Source: CAYVDH01 sp964450355 (lineage in GTDB: Bacteria > Bacteroidota > Bacteroidia > NS11-12g > UBA955). Taken from it: DNA of 64,000 nt. The DNA is taken from the NCBI GenBank assembly GCA_964450355.1, contig CAYVDH010000001.1:8679-72678 (forward strand), read 5' to 3'. Under the pieces are notes generated by a model. That model ran no database searches, had not been told where the DNA came from, and saw nothing but the letters and a program-made list of their open reading frames with translations. Shown piece by piece: positions 42,616 through 51,203 of this stretch; the first letter of the stretch is position 1; every line of letters begins with the position of its first letter. The translations under genes and the position numbers were made by a program.

Positions 42616-43529
42616 TTTTGTTCTATTTTCAATTGATTCAACATCAATTCAATTCCTTGTTCGAATGAGTGTGGATTGTAACCGAGTTCTTTTATTGCTT
42701 TATCCAACACAAAGCCTGTTATGGGTGGTCGTTTGGCTGCTTGATTTAAAGTGCTAGAATTTGTTCTTTCAATGATGCTTTTGTCTAAATGAAAGTAATC
42801 TGCTACCCTATTTACTAACTCGAATATGCTCATAAAATCCTTGCCAGAAATGTTGAAAATTCCTTTTGCATGTTTATCTTCGGCTAAAAAACAACCCATC
42901 GCTAAATCTTCTGCTAATGTAGGAGTTCTGTATTGATCATCTACCACTTTAATTGATTGCCCTTTTTCTAATGCTCCTTTTGCCCACAAGACAATGTTGC
43001 TTCTGCTCATATCTGCTACAATCCCATACACCAATACTGTTCTTAAAATTGCCCAATTTTCGCCATGTTGTTTTATGATGTTTTCTCCTTTAAGTTTAGA
43101 CCATCCATAGTAACTCAATGGATTGGGTGTTTCATTTTCGTCCAATGGACCATGTGTTCCATCAAAGATAAAATCGGTAGATAAATGGATTAAGTGAACT
43201 TGATTGTTTAGGCAATGTTTTGCTATATATTCTACTGCTTTGACATTTAAACTATCGCATAATTCTTGCTCCGATTCACAAGCATCTACATTGGTCATTG
43301 CTGCTGTATTAATAACGCAATGTGGCTTGTATTTCTCTATGACAGTTTTTACATCTTCCTCGTTTGTTATATCAAGTTCGCAATAGTTTAGTTTATTTTT
43401 TTCTGGATGTCTGCATTCTCCTTTGGCTGTAGCTATGAGCTCTTTGTCTGATTTGTCAAGGTATAAATCAATCAATTTCTGACCTAAAAGTCCATTAGCA
43501 CCAGTGATTAAAACTCTTTTTTTACTCAT
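42612..43529 (-). CDS. rfbD: dTDP-4-dehydrorhamnose reductase-like SDR protein
   Basis: 305 residues, extended short-chain dehydrogenase fold. NAD(P) motif RVLITGANGLLGQKLID at 4-20; HLIHLSTDFIFDGTHGP with the catalytic Ser/Thr region; and YYGWSKLKGENII with the YxxxK pair. The RmlD/RfbD family reduces dTDP-4-keto-rhamnose to dTDP-rhamnose, but other NDP-sugar reductases look alike and no rml genes are adjacent. It overlaps both neighbours by 4 bases. Confidence 0.85.
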   Translation of the reverse strand: MSKKRVLITGANGLLGQKLIDLYLDKSDKELIATAKGECRHPEKNKLNYCELDITNEEDVKTVIEKYKPHCVINTAAMTNVDACESEQELCDSLNVKAVEYIAKHCLNNQVHLIHLSTDFIFDGTHGPLDENETPNPLSYYGWSKLKGENIIKQHGENWAILRTVLVYGIVADMSRSNIVLWAKGALEKGQSIKVVDDQYRTPTLAEDLAMGCFLAEDKHAKGIFNISGKDFMSIFELVNRVADYFHLDKSIIERTNSSTLNQAAKRPPITGFVLDKAIKELGYNPHSFEQGIELMLNQLKIEQK

Positions 43530-43990
43530 TTCGATTTTTTCTTTTTTTTCTTTTTTTTAGATTCGACAGGAGGATTTTTGTAGCTATTCAGTTCTTCTAA
43601 AAATTGCTTATTTACTACTTTGGCTTTAAATCGGGCGTATCTTTCAGGACCATTGTTAATGATAATAATTTCTTTTAACACCTCTTTTCCTCCAAAGCCA
43701 TTGCTATGAAATTCCACATGAATAAAACCTCTCTCACCAGGGCCAACTGAATCTTTACTGATGGTAGGTTTAGTACATCCACACGCAGGATGCGCTTGTT
43801 TAATTATTAACTTCTCAGTTCCAATATTGGTAAACCAGAAATCATAAATCACAGTATCGTTGTCTCCTACTGTTCCAAAATCAACAGTATCGATATCGAA
43901 TTTAAGATTGACTTTATCATTGGCTTGTGCTTTTAATTGTGAATTTAAAAGCAAAGACATCAATACCCATGTTAATTTAAAAAACTTCAT
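43526..43990 (-). CDS. exported DUF1573 protein
   Basis: 154 residues with a signal peptide (LTWVLMSLLLNSQLKAQ). DUF1573 signature: FDIDTVDFGTVGDNDTVIYDF, then AHPACGCTKPTISKDSVGPG with the CGC pair. The fold is an immunoglobulin-like beta-sandwich, function unknown. The tail is nine lysines in ten positions, and the coding sequence for it overlaps the start of rfbD. First gene of a four-gene operon with a full promoter. Confidence 0.9.
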   Translation of the reverse strand: MKFFKLTWVLMSLLLNSQLKAQANDKVNLKFDIDTVDFGTVGDNDTVIYDFWFTNIGTEKLIIKQAHPACGCTKPTISKDSVGPGERGFIHVEFHSNGFGGKEVLKEIIIINNGPERYARFKAKVVNKQFLEELNSYKNPPVESKKKKKKKKSK

Positions 43991-44014
43991 GTAATCTTTT
44001 ACTGGTTATGAATA

Positions 44015-44045
44015 CAAAAATACGACCAGATTATGATTTTACAAA
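44015..44045 (-). promoter_or_regulatory. promoter of the DUF1573-rfbD-crcB operon
   Basis: Minus strand TTTG (44045-44042), 19 bases, TATTTTTG (44022-44015). Full two-box match. The -33 box lies inside the last codons of the upstream gene. Confidence 0.8.
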
Positions 44046-44774
44046 TTGTTTGAAAACTACGCCATTGGTAGTTGTTAATTTAATGAAATAATTTCCATTG
44101 GACATTGAAGTTAAATTGATATAAAATTGATTTAATCCTGCAGTTGACATACCTGAGTGAATGTTTTTAATTGTTTGCCCCAAATGGTTGTATAAATCCA
44201 ATTCAACAAACTCATTGCTTGACAAATTGAATTTTAAATTTACGGATTCAGATGCAGGACTTGGTGATAGGTGCATTTCCGCACTAGAATTCAAGTTTTT
44301 AACGTTCAAACTAGGGCTTATAGTTTGGCAAGTATTATACAAAAAGCCTACTGACGAATTGCTTGATGGAACAACCAATCGCCTGTAATCATCCTGACTT
44401 TGTCTGCAACTTGAATCGGGGTGAATGCATTCTTGAGTTGGTCCTATTAAGGCGCCACAGGTACCCCAATCATCAGGAGAAATAATGAATTTATAATTCA
44501 AATCTCTTCCAATTCCAGCTGTATCAAATTCGATGGTGGTATAAAACACCTTGCCGCTTAACCATTTAAAACGTGGAGAAGATAAGGCATCCCAATTTTG
44601 GTAAACACTGCCTGCATCTAAAAAATTTCCTCCAATTTTTATGTTGCTGTCTTTGATAGGGACATCGCCATTGTAAGATGACACATCTACAAAAAAAGTA
44701 ATGGATATTTTTGATTGGGCATTAACTATTTGAGCAGTTAAAAGTAGGCAAATGAAAGTGTATATTTTTATCAT
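44031..44774 (-). CDS. secreted protein with type IX secretion sorting domain
   Basis: 247 residues with a signal peptide (IYTFICLLLTAQIVNAQ). The central region (KISITFFVDVSSYNGDVPIK, then DLNYKFIISPDDWGTCGALIG) resembles a beta-sandwich of the kind that binds carbohydrate in similar exported proteins, with cysteine-rich CGALIGPTQECIHPDSSCR. The last 80 residues (LSPSPASESVNLKF to NGVVFKQFVKS) form a T9SS sorting domain. Ligand unknown. Confidence 0.8.
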   Translation of the reverse strand: MIKIYTFICLLLTAQIVNAQSKISITFFVDVSSYNGDVPIKDSNIKIGGNFLDAGSVYQNWDALSSPRFKWLSGKVFYTTIEFDTAGIGRDLNYKFIISPDDWGTCGALIGPTQECIHPDSSCRQSQDDYRRLVVPSSNSSVGFLYNTCQTISPSLNVKNLNSSAEMHLSPSPASESVNLKFNLSSNEFVELDLYNHLGQTIKNIHSGMSTAGLNQFYINLTSMSNGNYFIKLTTTNGVVFKQFVKS

Positions 44775-44781
44775 GTCTTTG

Positions 44782-44789
44782 CAAAATTA
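44782..44789 (-). promoter_or_regulatory. -7 promoter element of the T9SS gene at 44031
   Basis: Minus strand TAATTTTG, a perfect TAnnTTTG match, 7 bases from the ATG at 44774; very short leader. Confidence 0.55.
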
Positions 44790-44867
44790 GTCGTAAATTT
44801 ATTATTTTTCGATGATTCGTTGTTTTAAATATATTCAATGCCCTAATTTTTAATTAATCTTGCAGTA

Positions 44868-46928
44868 ATGAAATTGAATATTAAAAGAACGACATTAGGA
44901 ATACTCATTGCCATGGCAATTTTAGGATTTAATACCATTTATCAATCAAAACAAAAAATAAAAAAGATGAAAAAAACTCCTGCTTATGACACATCTTCTT
45001 TAGACAAAAGTTTTAGACCTCAAGATGATTTTGACAATTATGCCAATGGAGGATGGAAAAGGCTAAATCCTATTCCATCTACTGAAGGTATTTGGGGAGC
45101 TTTTGGCATTTTAGATAAAGAAAACAGTGAAATAAAATTAAAAGGCATCATTGAAACCGCCTTGAAAGTAAAAAATCCAAAAAAAGGAACCGATGTTCAA
45201 AAAACAGCAGACATGTACCGTTCATACATGGATACAAGCCTCATTGAATCATTGAATTTAAAACCTCTTCAAAAATACATTGATAAAATTGACCAAATAA
45301 AAACATTAGAAGAATGGGTAAATACCAATGGCGAGTTACAAATCATAGGTGTGAGTTCTGTAGCAGTAGTATATGTTGATGCAGACGACAGAAACAGCAA
45401 AATGAACGCTGTAAAATGGTATCAAAGCGGACTCAGTTTGGGTGAAAAAAGTTATTACAAAGGAAGTGACGAACGCATTAAAATGATTCAAAGTGAATTC
45501 GTAAAACACGTGGACAAAATGATGGCATTGTGCGGCAGAGACATTAGCAATGTTGGCTCAAATATATTTGCTTTTGAAACTGCTTTAGCTAACATTCAAT
45601 TAAGCAATGTAGAATTGCGTGACCCTATTAAAACTTATAATAAAATAAAATCGACTGAATTCAATGTACTTTCTAAAGATGTAGATTGGAATAGTTTTGC
45701 GAAAAAACAAGGTATAATTAGCGATGAAATCATTGTTCATAGCAAACAATATTTCACAGGCTTGAACCAACTATTAACCAATACATCCATTGAAACTTTA
45801 AAAAATTACACCTACTATCAATTAATTAAAAGATTTTCAAACTATTTACCAAGTAGAATTAAAAATGAAACTTTCAATTTTTATGACAAAATAAAAAGCG
45901 GTAGAAAAGAACAAAAGAAAAGAGCAATTCAAGCCATTGATGTTACAGAAAGTGTAGGCAATGGCAACATATTAGGAAGATTATATGTACAACATTATTT
46001 TCCTGAAAGCAGCAAAAAGAAAATGGCAGAAATGATAGAAAATGTAAGGGCTGTTTATAGCGAAAGAATTGACAAACTAACTTGGATGAGTGACAGCACT
46101 AAAATGATGGCAAAGAAGAAACTATCTACTTTCACTTATAAAATTGGCTATCCTGACAAATGGGAAGATTACAGCAAAATAGAAATCAAATCCACTGCAT
46201 TGATTGAAAACATCATCGCTAATCAACTATGGAACCACAATAAAATGTTGAGCGATATAGGCAAACCAGTGGACAAAGAAAGATGGGGATTTTCGCCACA
46301 AACAGTAAATGCCTATTACACCCCCTTAAACAACGAAGTAGTATTTCCAGCGGGTATATTACAAGCACCATTTTTTAACCCTAATGCAGACGATGCCATT
46401 AATTATGGTGGAATAATTGCTGTTATTGGCCATGAATTTTCCCATGGATTTGACGACCAAGGAGCACAATACGATGAAAACGGCAATTTAAGAAATTGGT
46501 GGACCAGCAAAGATGAAGAGAACTTTAAAGCTTTGAGTCAAAGGTATATTCAATACTTTAATGGATTTGAACCATTAAAAGGAGTCAATATCAATGGAGA
46601 ACTGACTATAGGCGAGAACATTACTGATTTAGGTGGTTTAACGTTAGCTTACTATGCTCTTGAGCGTTCATTAAAAGGCAAACCCGAACCAGCAAAAATT
46701 GATGGATTTACTTGGCAACAGCGCTTTTTCTTAAGTTGGGCTCAGGTGTGGCACAATAACATCAAAGAAGAAGAGCTATTGAATAGATTAAAAACAGACC
46801 CTCACTCTCCTGCTAGGTATAGAATCAATGGACCATTGAAACATTTGCCTGAATTTTATAAGGCATTTGGAGTTAAGGAAGGTGATCAAATGTGGATACC
46901 AGAAAATGATAGAATTTCTATTTGGTAA
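44868..46928 (+). CDS. pepO: M13-family metallopeptidase (PepO/neprilysin-like)
   Basis: 686 residues. Zinc site GHEFSHGFDDQGAQYD (HEFSH at 522-526) and the third ligand in IGENITDLGGLTLAY; substrate-binding NAYYTPLNNEVVFPAGIL. An N-terminal hydrophobic segment (LGILIAMAILGFNTIY) anchors or exports it. M13 enzymes cleave small peptides in the periplasm. The length is standard. A TAATCTTG element (one mismatch to TAnnTTTG) lies just before the ATG. Confidence 0.95.
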   Translation: MKLNIKRTTLGILIAMAILGFNTIYQSKQKIKKMKKTPAYDTSSLDKSFRPQDDFDNYANGGWKRLNPIPSTEGIWGAFGILDKENSEIKLKGIIETALKVKNPKKGTDVQKTADMYRSYMDTSLIESLNLKPLQKYIDKIDQIKTLEEWVNTNGELQIIGVSSVAVVYVDADDRNSKMNAVKWYQSGLSLGEKSYYKGSDERIKMIQSEFVKHVDKMMALCGRDISNVGSNIFAFETALANIQLSNVELRDPIKTYNKIKSTEFNVLSKDVDWNSFAKKQGIISDEIIVHSKQYFTGLNQLLTNTSIETLKNYTYYQLIKRFSNYLPSRIKNETFNFYDKIKSGRKEQKKRAIQAIDVTESVGNGNILGRLYVQHYFPESSKKKMAEMIENVRAVYSERIDKLTWMSDSTKMMAKKKLSTFTYKIGYPDKWEDYSKIEIKSTALIENIIANQLWNHNKMLSDIGKPVDKERWGFSPQTVNAYYTPLNNEVVFPAGILQAPFFNPNADDAINYGGIIAVIGHEFSHGFDDQGAQYDENGNLRNWWTSKDEENFKALSQRYIQYFNGFEPLKGVNINGELTIGENITDLGGLTLAYYALERSLKGKPEPAKIDGFTWQQRFFLSWAQVWHNNIKEEELLNRLKTDPHSPARYRINGPLKHLPEFYKAFGVKEGDQMWIPENDRISIW

Positions 46929-46935
46929 AACAACA

Positions 46936-46961
46936 GAAAAGGCAGAATAAACTGCCCTTTC
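46936..46961. terminator. bidirectional terminator between pepO and ssb
   Basis: GGCAG (46941-46945) and CTGCC (46952-46956) with a six-base loop, extended by A/T with mismatches, and A and T runs on either side, in the gap between convergent genes. Confidence 0.65.
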
Positions 46962-46999
46962 TATTACCAATTATTAAACACATTAATTCCATTTAAACA

Positions 47000-47383
47000 T
47001 TAAAAAGGCAAGTCGTCACTGTCGTCAACTATGGAATTGCCACTTGCTTTTTTAGTTCCTAAAAACTCAAATTCTTGAACTCTTATTTCTGTGATTTGTC
47101 TTTTTTCACCTGTTTTGGTTTCATATTCTCTGTTAGCCAAACTGCCTTCTATAGCTAATTTCACGCCTTTGTTGACGAATTTTTCAACTACATCTGCTTG
47201 TTTCCCTCTAAATACTAAGTTGTGCCAATGGGTGTATTCTACGTATTCACCCTTAGCGTTTTTCTGTCTTTCATTAGTGGCTAACCTAATTTTAGCCAAT
47301 TTTCCTCCGTTGTTAAAACTTTTTACCTCTGGAGCTGCGCCCACGTTACCGATCAGTCTTACTGAATTAATTAAACTTTTCAT
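47000..47383 (-). CDS. ssb: single-stranded DNA-binding protein
   Basis: 127 residues with an OB fold: SLINSVRLIGNVGAAPEVKS, then IRLATNERQKNAKGEYVEYTHWHNLVFRGKQAD. The C-terminal acidic tip DDSDDLPF is present, which recruits replication and repair partners. It is short but complete, and convergent with pepO. A weak near-match promoter lies upstream (TCAATTTTG). Confidence 0.95.
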   Translation of the reverse strand: MKSLINSVRLIGNVGAAPEVKSFNNGGKLAKIRLATNERQKNAKGEYVEYTHWHNLVFRGKQADVVEKFVNKGVKLAIEGSLANREYETKTGEKRQITEIRVQEFEFLGTKKASGNSIVDDSDDLPF

Positions 47384-47639
47384 GATTTATAAAATTTGTT
47401 TTTTTATATCACCACGACATTGTGATGATTTGTAGATGCAAAATTGAGATGCTTAGAAAAAATTAATCGTATTTTAATTGTTTATATTCGGATAAAAACA
47501 TTTATAAGCGTTTAAAACCGCCTTTAACATTGACAATAATAACGAATATAAAATGATATTTTTATCCATTTTAATTAAAAAATACCCTTATCTTCGTTTT
47601 TTGATATGAAAAACTACGTTAAGAAGTGTAGTTATTCAT

Positions 47640-48404
47640 TTGTTGACTGCAACCTTAAAGACATCACCATTGACAAAAATTTTCTACATATTATTAATCA
47701 TTATACTGACAAGCTGTTCGGTTAAATACACAGAAAATCTAGTTGACAAAGGATCCAACAAAGAATGTATTAACGAATATAAAAAGGCTATGAAAGTATA
47801 CAATAGGGCTATGTTCTTTAATAAGAAAAGTGCTTTGGCATATTGGAGACGCGGAAATCTATATTCGACTGAAACATTTAACTATGATTACAAAAAAGCA
47901 ATAGCAGACTTGACTAAATCTATTCTAATCGATTCAACTTTTAATGGTGGTTATGCCTTTTGGGACAGAGCTTATTGTAAGCGAAATATTAACGACACTA
48001 TCGGTGCATTATTAGACTATAACAAGGCAATTGCTATAAGTCCTGAAAAAGAAACTTTCTACTATTTCAGAGGAACTTTAAAGTTTTATCGATTTCATGA
48101 CATAGATGGAGCACAGCACGACTTTGACAGCGCAATAAAATATTGGGACGGATACGACTTAGCTCGACAATGCAGAGCAGAATTAAAAGTAGGTATCGGT
48201 GATTTTAAAGGCGCAATGGACGACTATAACAAATTACAATATCAACTTCGTGATTTTGATTCGAGCTACGCAGATGTATTTTATTTTAGAGGTATTGCAA
48301 AATATGAAACAGGTGACAAAAACGGTGCTTGTGAAGACTTAGTTACTGCAAATAAACTTGGTTTTGAATTAGCAAAAGAAAAACTAAACAAATTATGTAA
48401 GTGA
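47640..48404 (+). CDS. TPR-repeat lipoprotein in an accessory stretch
   Basis: 254 residues, starting at TTG (47640); the open frame upstream has no ATG. The N-terminus is a signal peptide with lipobox FYILLIIILTSC. The body has about five tetratricopeptide units (AMFFNKKSALAYWRRGNLY, DYKKAIADLTKSILIDSTF, GALLDYNKAIAISPEKETFYY, GAQHDFDSAIKYWDGYDLAR, NGACEDLVTANKLGFELA). It serves protein-protein contacts; partner unknown. It lies directly upstream of an attC-like palindrome and is a candidate gene cassette. The 256-base gap before it (47384-47639) holds no gene that I can see. Confidence 0.75.
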   Translation: MLTATLKTSPLTKIFYILLIIILTSCSVKYTENLVDKGSNKECINEYKKAMKVYNRAMFFNKKSALAYWRRGNLYSTETFNYDYKKAIADLTKSILIDSTFNGGYAFWDRAYCKRNINDTIGALLDYNKAIAISPEKETFYYFRGTLKFYRFHDIDGAQHDFDSAIKYWDGYDLARQCRAELKVGIGDFKGAMDDYNKLQYQLRDFDSSYADVFYFRGIAKYETGDKNGACEDLVTANKLGFELAKEKLNKLCK

Positions 48405-48426
48405 AAGCAATAAAGGCAGCAGCTAA

Positions 48427-48547
48427 AAGGCGTTTGGCAAAAAAGCGGGTTCGTTGCTTTGTTCAACATTCTGGTTTTTTATTTACTTTTGTACTGGCTT
48501 GAACATTTCTGCTTTTTAAACCGCCACTTCCAAGCACCAAAACGTTA
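48427..48547 (+). repeat. attC-like imperfect palindrome
   Basis: About 120 bases forming a long imperfect inverted repeat. The left arm GGCGTTTGGCAAAAAAGCGG (from 48429) pairs with the right arm around 48518-48538 (its reverse complement reads GGTGCTTGGAAGTGGCGG). An inner GTTCAA/TTGAAC pair lies at about 48460 and 48500. The right end is AACGTTATGC. Such palindromes ending in GTTRRRY bound integron cassettes (attC), but GTTATGC is one base off. It separates two small lipoprotein genes of different codon flavour from the core genes. Confidence 0.5.
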
Positions 48548-48571
48548 TGCTTCAGCATAGAATAAGACCAA

Positions 48572-49249
48572 ATGAGAAAAAAACCTTTATATTACTTTTT
48601 GACTTTTGTAATGTTTTTTTATATTAGTTGTTGGACAGACAACTCAAACAAAAAAGAAACAAATTCTGACACAAACAAAACAACCGTTAAGATTGACAGT
48701 TTACAGAGTGACAAAGTTGAGCTTAATGAAACATTTAATGAAGAAGATATACCAGTTAACGAATACTTGAATGAAAGACTTAAACCAATACGAGCTAACT
48801 TCAAAAGAATTAACTCAATTGTAAACTGGACATCGATTAAAACCAAAGACATTGAAGTAACAACAGAAAGAGGCGAAGCAAAATTTTATTATCTAAAAGG
48901 ACAATTAGAAAAAATTTCATCCCGACATTTCGGAGAAACATTTCAACTATTAACTGAATATTATTTAAACAATGGACAACTATCATTTGTGTTTGAAAAG
49001 GCTTATAAATATAACAGACCAATATATCACGACTCGGCAGCAATGATAGAAATGAATGACACGGAAACCTTTAACTTTGAAAAATCTGAAATTATTGAAG
49101 TCCGAAATTATTTTGACATTGGAAAACTACTTCATCAAATAAACAATCAAGACTTTGGTTCACCATTCGAAGAAAAATATAGACATGGAGAAGAAAAAAG
49201 AATTAAAACGAACTTTGAAAAACTTATAAAACTTGGGGAAACAAAATAA
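48572..49249 (+). CDS. lipoprotein of unknown function in an accessory stretch
   Basis: 225 residues with a signal peptide and lipobox (FLTFVMFFYISC). The mature protein is rich in Asn, Glu and Lys. The region INSIVNWTSIKTKDIEVTTERGEAKFYYL suggests a beta-sheet domain. No family recognised. It begins about 25 bases after the attC-like palindrome, as a cassette gene would. Confidence 0.65.
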   Translation: MRKKPLYYFLTFVMFFYISCWTDNSNKKETNSDTNKTTVKIDSLQSDKVELNETFNEEDIPVNEYLNERLKPIRANFKRINSIVNWTSIKTKDIEVTTERGEAKFYYLKGQLEKISSRHFGETFQLLTEYYLNNGQLSFVFEKAYKYNRPIYHDSAAMIEMNDTETFNFEKSEIIEVRNYFDIGKLLHQINNQDFGSPFEEKYRHGEEKRIKTNFEKLIKLGETK

Positions 49250-49339
49250 AAGCCGAACGACCTCCCCAAAAGGCGGAGTTTCTGATTGTATTTGGATAAA
49301 TTGTATTTATTTTATAGTTTTACATTTTGTTACAATTGT

Positions 49340-49370
49340 TGCAGCTGTCCCGTCTTTCGGGTAGCTGCAG
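49340..49370 (+). repeat. strong hairpin, REP-like
   Basis: GCAGCT-GT-CCCG, a five-base loop, CGGG-T-AGCTGC: a stem of ten pairs with one bulged or mismatched base, much more GC-rich than its surroundings. It has no T-run, so it is not a simple terminator. It could be a dispersed palindromic repeat. Confidence 0.6.
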
Positions 49371-49395
49371 ACCGATAAAATCATCAAATCATCCA

Positions 49396-49724
49396 ATGAT
49401 TACACAAATCAATGAATTAAAAAATGCCATAGTCAATCTCTATTAACACATGGCTGAAAACATCAAATGGAATAGCCCAAATTTCACTCATCACCATAAA
49501 GATAGAATGACTTTAAGGCTACAAAATACCAACTTTATTCAATTCATTTTACTTTGTGGAGCTAAACTAAATTCTATAATCAAAGAAAATTATCCCATGC
49601 TTGAATGGAAAAGCTTTGATAGAGCAATTATCCCCATTAAAAAAAACACAACTTGAATGAAATCATTACCGAATTTATTTCCATATTAAACCTTTGGCTT
49701 AACAACAGTAAACAATATGAATAG
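49396..49724 (+). pseudogene. decayed DUF1801-like gene
   Basis: ATG at 49396 opens a frame reading ITQINELKNAIVNLY, then an in-frame TAA at 49444-49446. The frame continues HMAENIKWNSPNFTHHHKDR and LEWKSFDRAIIPIKK, which matches from memory the DUF1801 family (NIKWNSPNF, then AIIPI near the end). After an eight-A run (49639-49646) the matching sequence shifts frame and continues NLNEIITEFISILNLWLNNSKQYE to a TAG at 49722-49724. The two defects in a 110-codon gene argue for decay rather than a single error. No active-site claim is made. Confidence 0.7.
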
Positions 49725-49770
49725 GCCTTTTTTCAAGTAACTTAATTAACTCTTAATCGTTTTAAACAAA

Positions 49771-51114
49771 ATGAAAAAAACAATTATAACACTTCTAATT
49801 TTTATCAACATCAGTGTTGTTTTCTCTCAAAAAATTGACACTTTAAAAATCCATGAATACATTGATTACATAGAAAAAAACAACAGAGAAATAGGAAGTA
49901 TTTCCATATTTAAAAATGGCAAAGAAATGTATAACCGAACATTTGGGCACAATAACCAAGTTGCTCAAGCGTTGACAAATCAAACATCTAAGCTTTCTCT
50001 CAACAATAATAACAGGTATCAAATTGGTTCCATTTCAAAACTAGTAACTGCTGTTTTAATTTTCAAATTAATTGAAGACAAAAAATTAAAGCTAGAGGAC
50101 AAACTTTCAAAATATTTCCCAAATGTACCTAATTCTAAAAAAATAACAATTAAACACTTGCTAGAACACAGCAGCGGTTTAGGCGATTATGTTCTGAAAA
50201 AAGACAGTATCTATTGGCTTCAAAACAAAGTACACGAATCCGAAATAATGAAAGAAATTATAAATCAAGGAACACTGTTTAAACCTGGAAAAAAAATTAA
50301 ATATTCAAACAGCGCCTATTATTTACTTACCAAAATTGTGGAGAAAGAATACAACAATGAATATGCTGAGATAGTTGACCAAATAATTTGTAAACCATTG
50401 AATTTAAATCATTTTTTTTCAATTAAAAAAGCAGATAACAACACCTTACCTTCTCTAGAATACTCAAATAAATGGGACAAGTTAAACGAGTTCGACTTTG
50501 TTAATGTGATAGGAGTTGGTGATATAAGTTCAACTTCCAAGGATTTAAATGAGTTTATAACACATTTATTCAATGGAAATATCATTTCAAAATCAAGTGT
50601 AGAAAAAATGAAACCCAACATCAACAAAGAGACTTTCGGTAGAGGCATGATGTTGATACCATATTATAACATTATTTTTTATGGACATGGAGGTGACACT
50701 TATGGCACTCATTCATTATGTGCATACAATGAAAAAGACAGTTTAGCCCTTTCTATTTGTATCAATGGCGAAAGATACCCTCACAATGATTTCGCTCTTG
50801 ACTTGTTAAATATTATTTATAACAAACCACATAAACTTCCTGAATTTATTGAGGAAAAAACCATTGATTACAATGAAATAAAACCATACGAAGGCACCTA
50901 TTCTAGCGCTTCGTTTCCTCTTAAACTTACAGTATTTATAAAAGACAGTTTATTGCATTGTCAAGCCACAAATCAACCATCGTTTTTGCTTTCAAAAATC
51001 AACAAACATCAATACTGCTATACACTTGCCAACATTAACATTGAATTCATTCCAAATGAAAACAAACTCGTATTCATTCAAAATGGCATAAAGGAAACTT
51101 TGTACAAAGAATAA
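49771..51114 (+). CDS. exported serine hydrolase, class C beta-lactamase/DD-peptidase family
   Basis: 447 residues with a signal peptide (IITLLIFINISVVFSQ). Catalytic motifs of the family: SISK at 87-90 (SxxK), YSN at 178-180 (YxN) and HGG at 306-308 (third motif). The C-terminal domain of about 100 residues (KPYEGTYSSASFPLKL) is a beta-barrel seen in esterase-like members. It may act on peptidoglycan peptides or esters; the motifs do not show beta-lactamase activity specifically. Confidence 0.9.
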   Translation: MKKTIITLLIFINISVVFSQKIDTLKIHEYIDYIEKNNREIGSISIFKNGKEMYNRTFGHNNQVAQALTNQTSKLSLNNNNRYQIGSISKLVTAVLIFKLIEDKKLKLEDKLSKYFPNVPNSKKITIKHLLEHSSGLGDYVLKKDSIYWLQNKVHESEIMKEIINQGTLFKPGKKIKYSNSAYYLLTKIVEKEYNNEYAEIVDQIICKPLNLNHFFSIKKADNNTLPSLEYSNKWDKLNEFDFVNVIGVGDISSTSKDLNEFITHLFNGNIISKSSVEKMKPNINKETFGRGMMLIPYYNIIFYGHGGDTYGTHSLCAYNEKDSLALSICINGERYPHNDFALDLLNIIYNKPHKLPEFIEEKTIDYNEIKPYEGTYSSASFPLKLTVFIKDSLLHCQATNQPSFLLSKINKHQYCYTLANINIEFIPNENKLVFIQNGIKETLYKE

Positions 51115-51175
51115 AGAAATGACATAATACTGACAATCAATTGAAAATATGACACTTAATTAACATCTTTTTAGT

Positions 51176-51183
51176 TAATTTTG
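51176..51183 (+). promoter_or_regulatory. -7 promoter element of the large T9SS gene
   Basis: TAATTTTG, a perfect TAnnTTTG match, 20 bases before the ATG at 51204. Confidence 0.6.
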
Positions 51184-51203
51184 TAATAATAAATTCAAGC
51201 AGT

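Noticed and set aside
42600..42640. Possible fluoride riboswitch ahead of crcB
   Set aside because: crcB overlaps the upstream gene by 4 bases, leaving no room for a riboswitch; none was seen ahead of the operon promoter either.
47384..47639. Possible RNA gene in the gap between ssb and the TPR gene
   Set aside because: Only AT-rich sequence with no stable stem, promoter pair or conserved RNA pattern that I can recognise.
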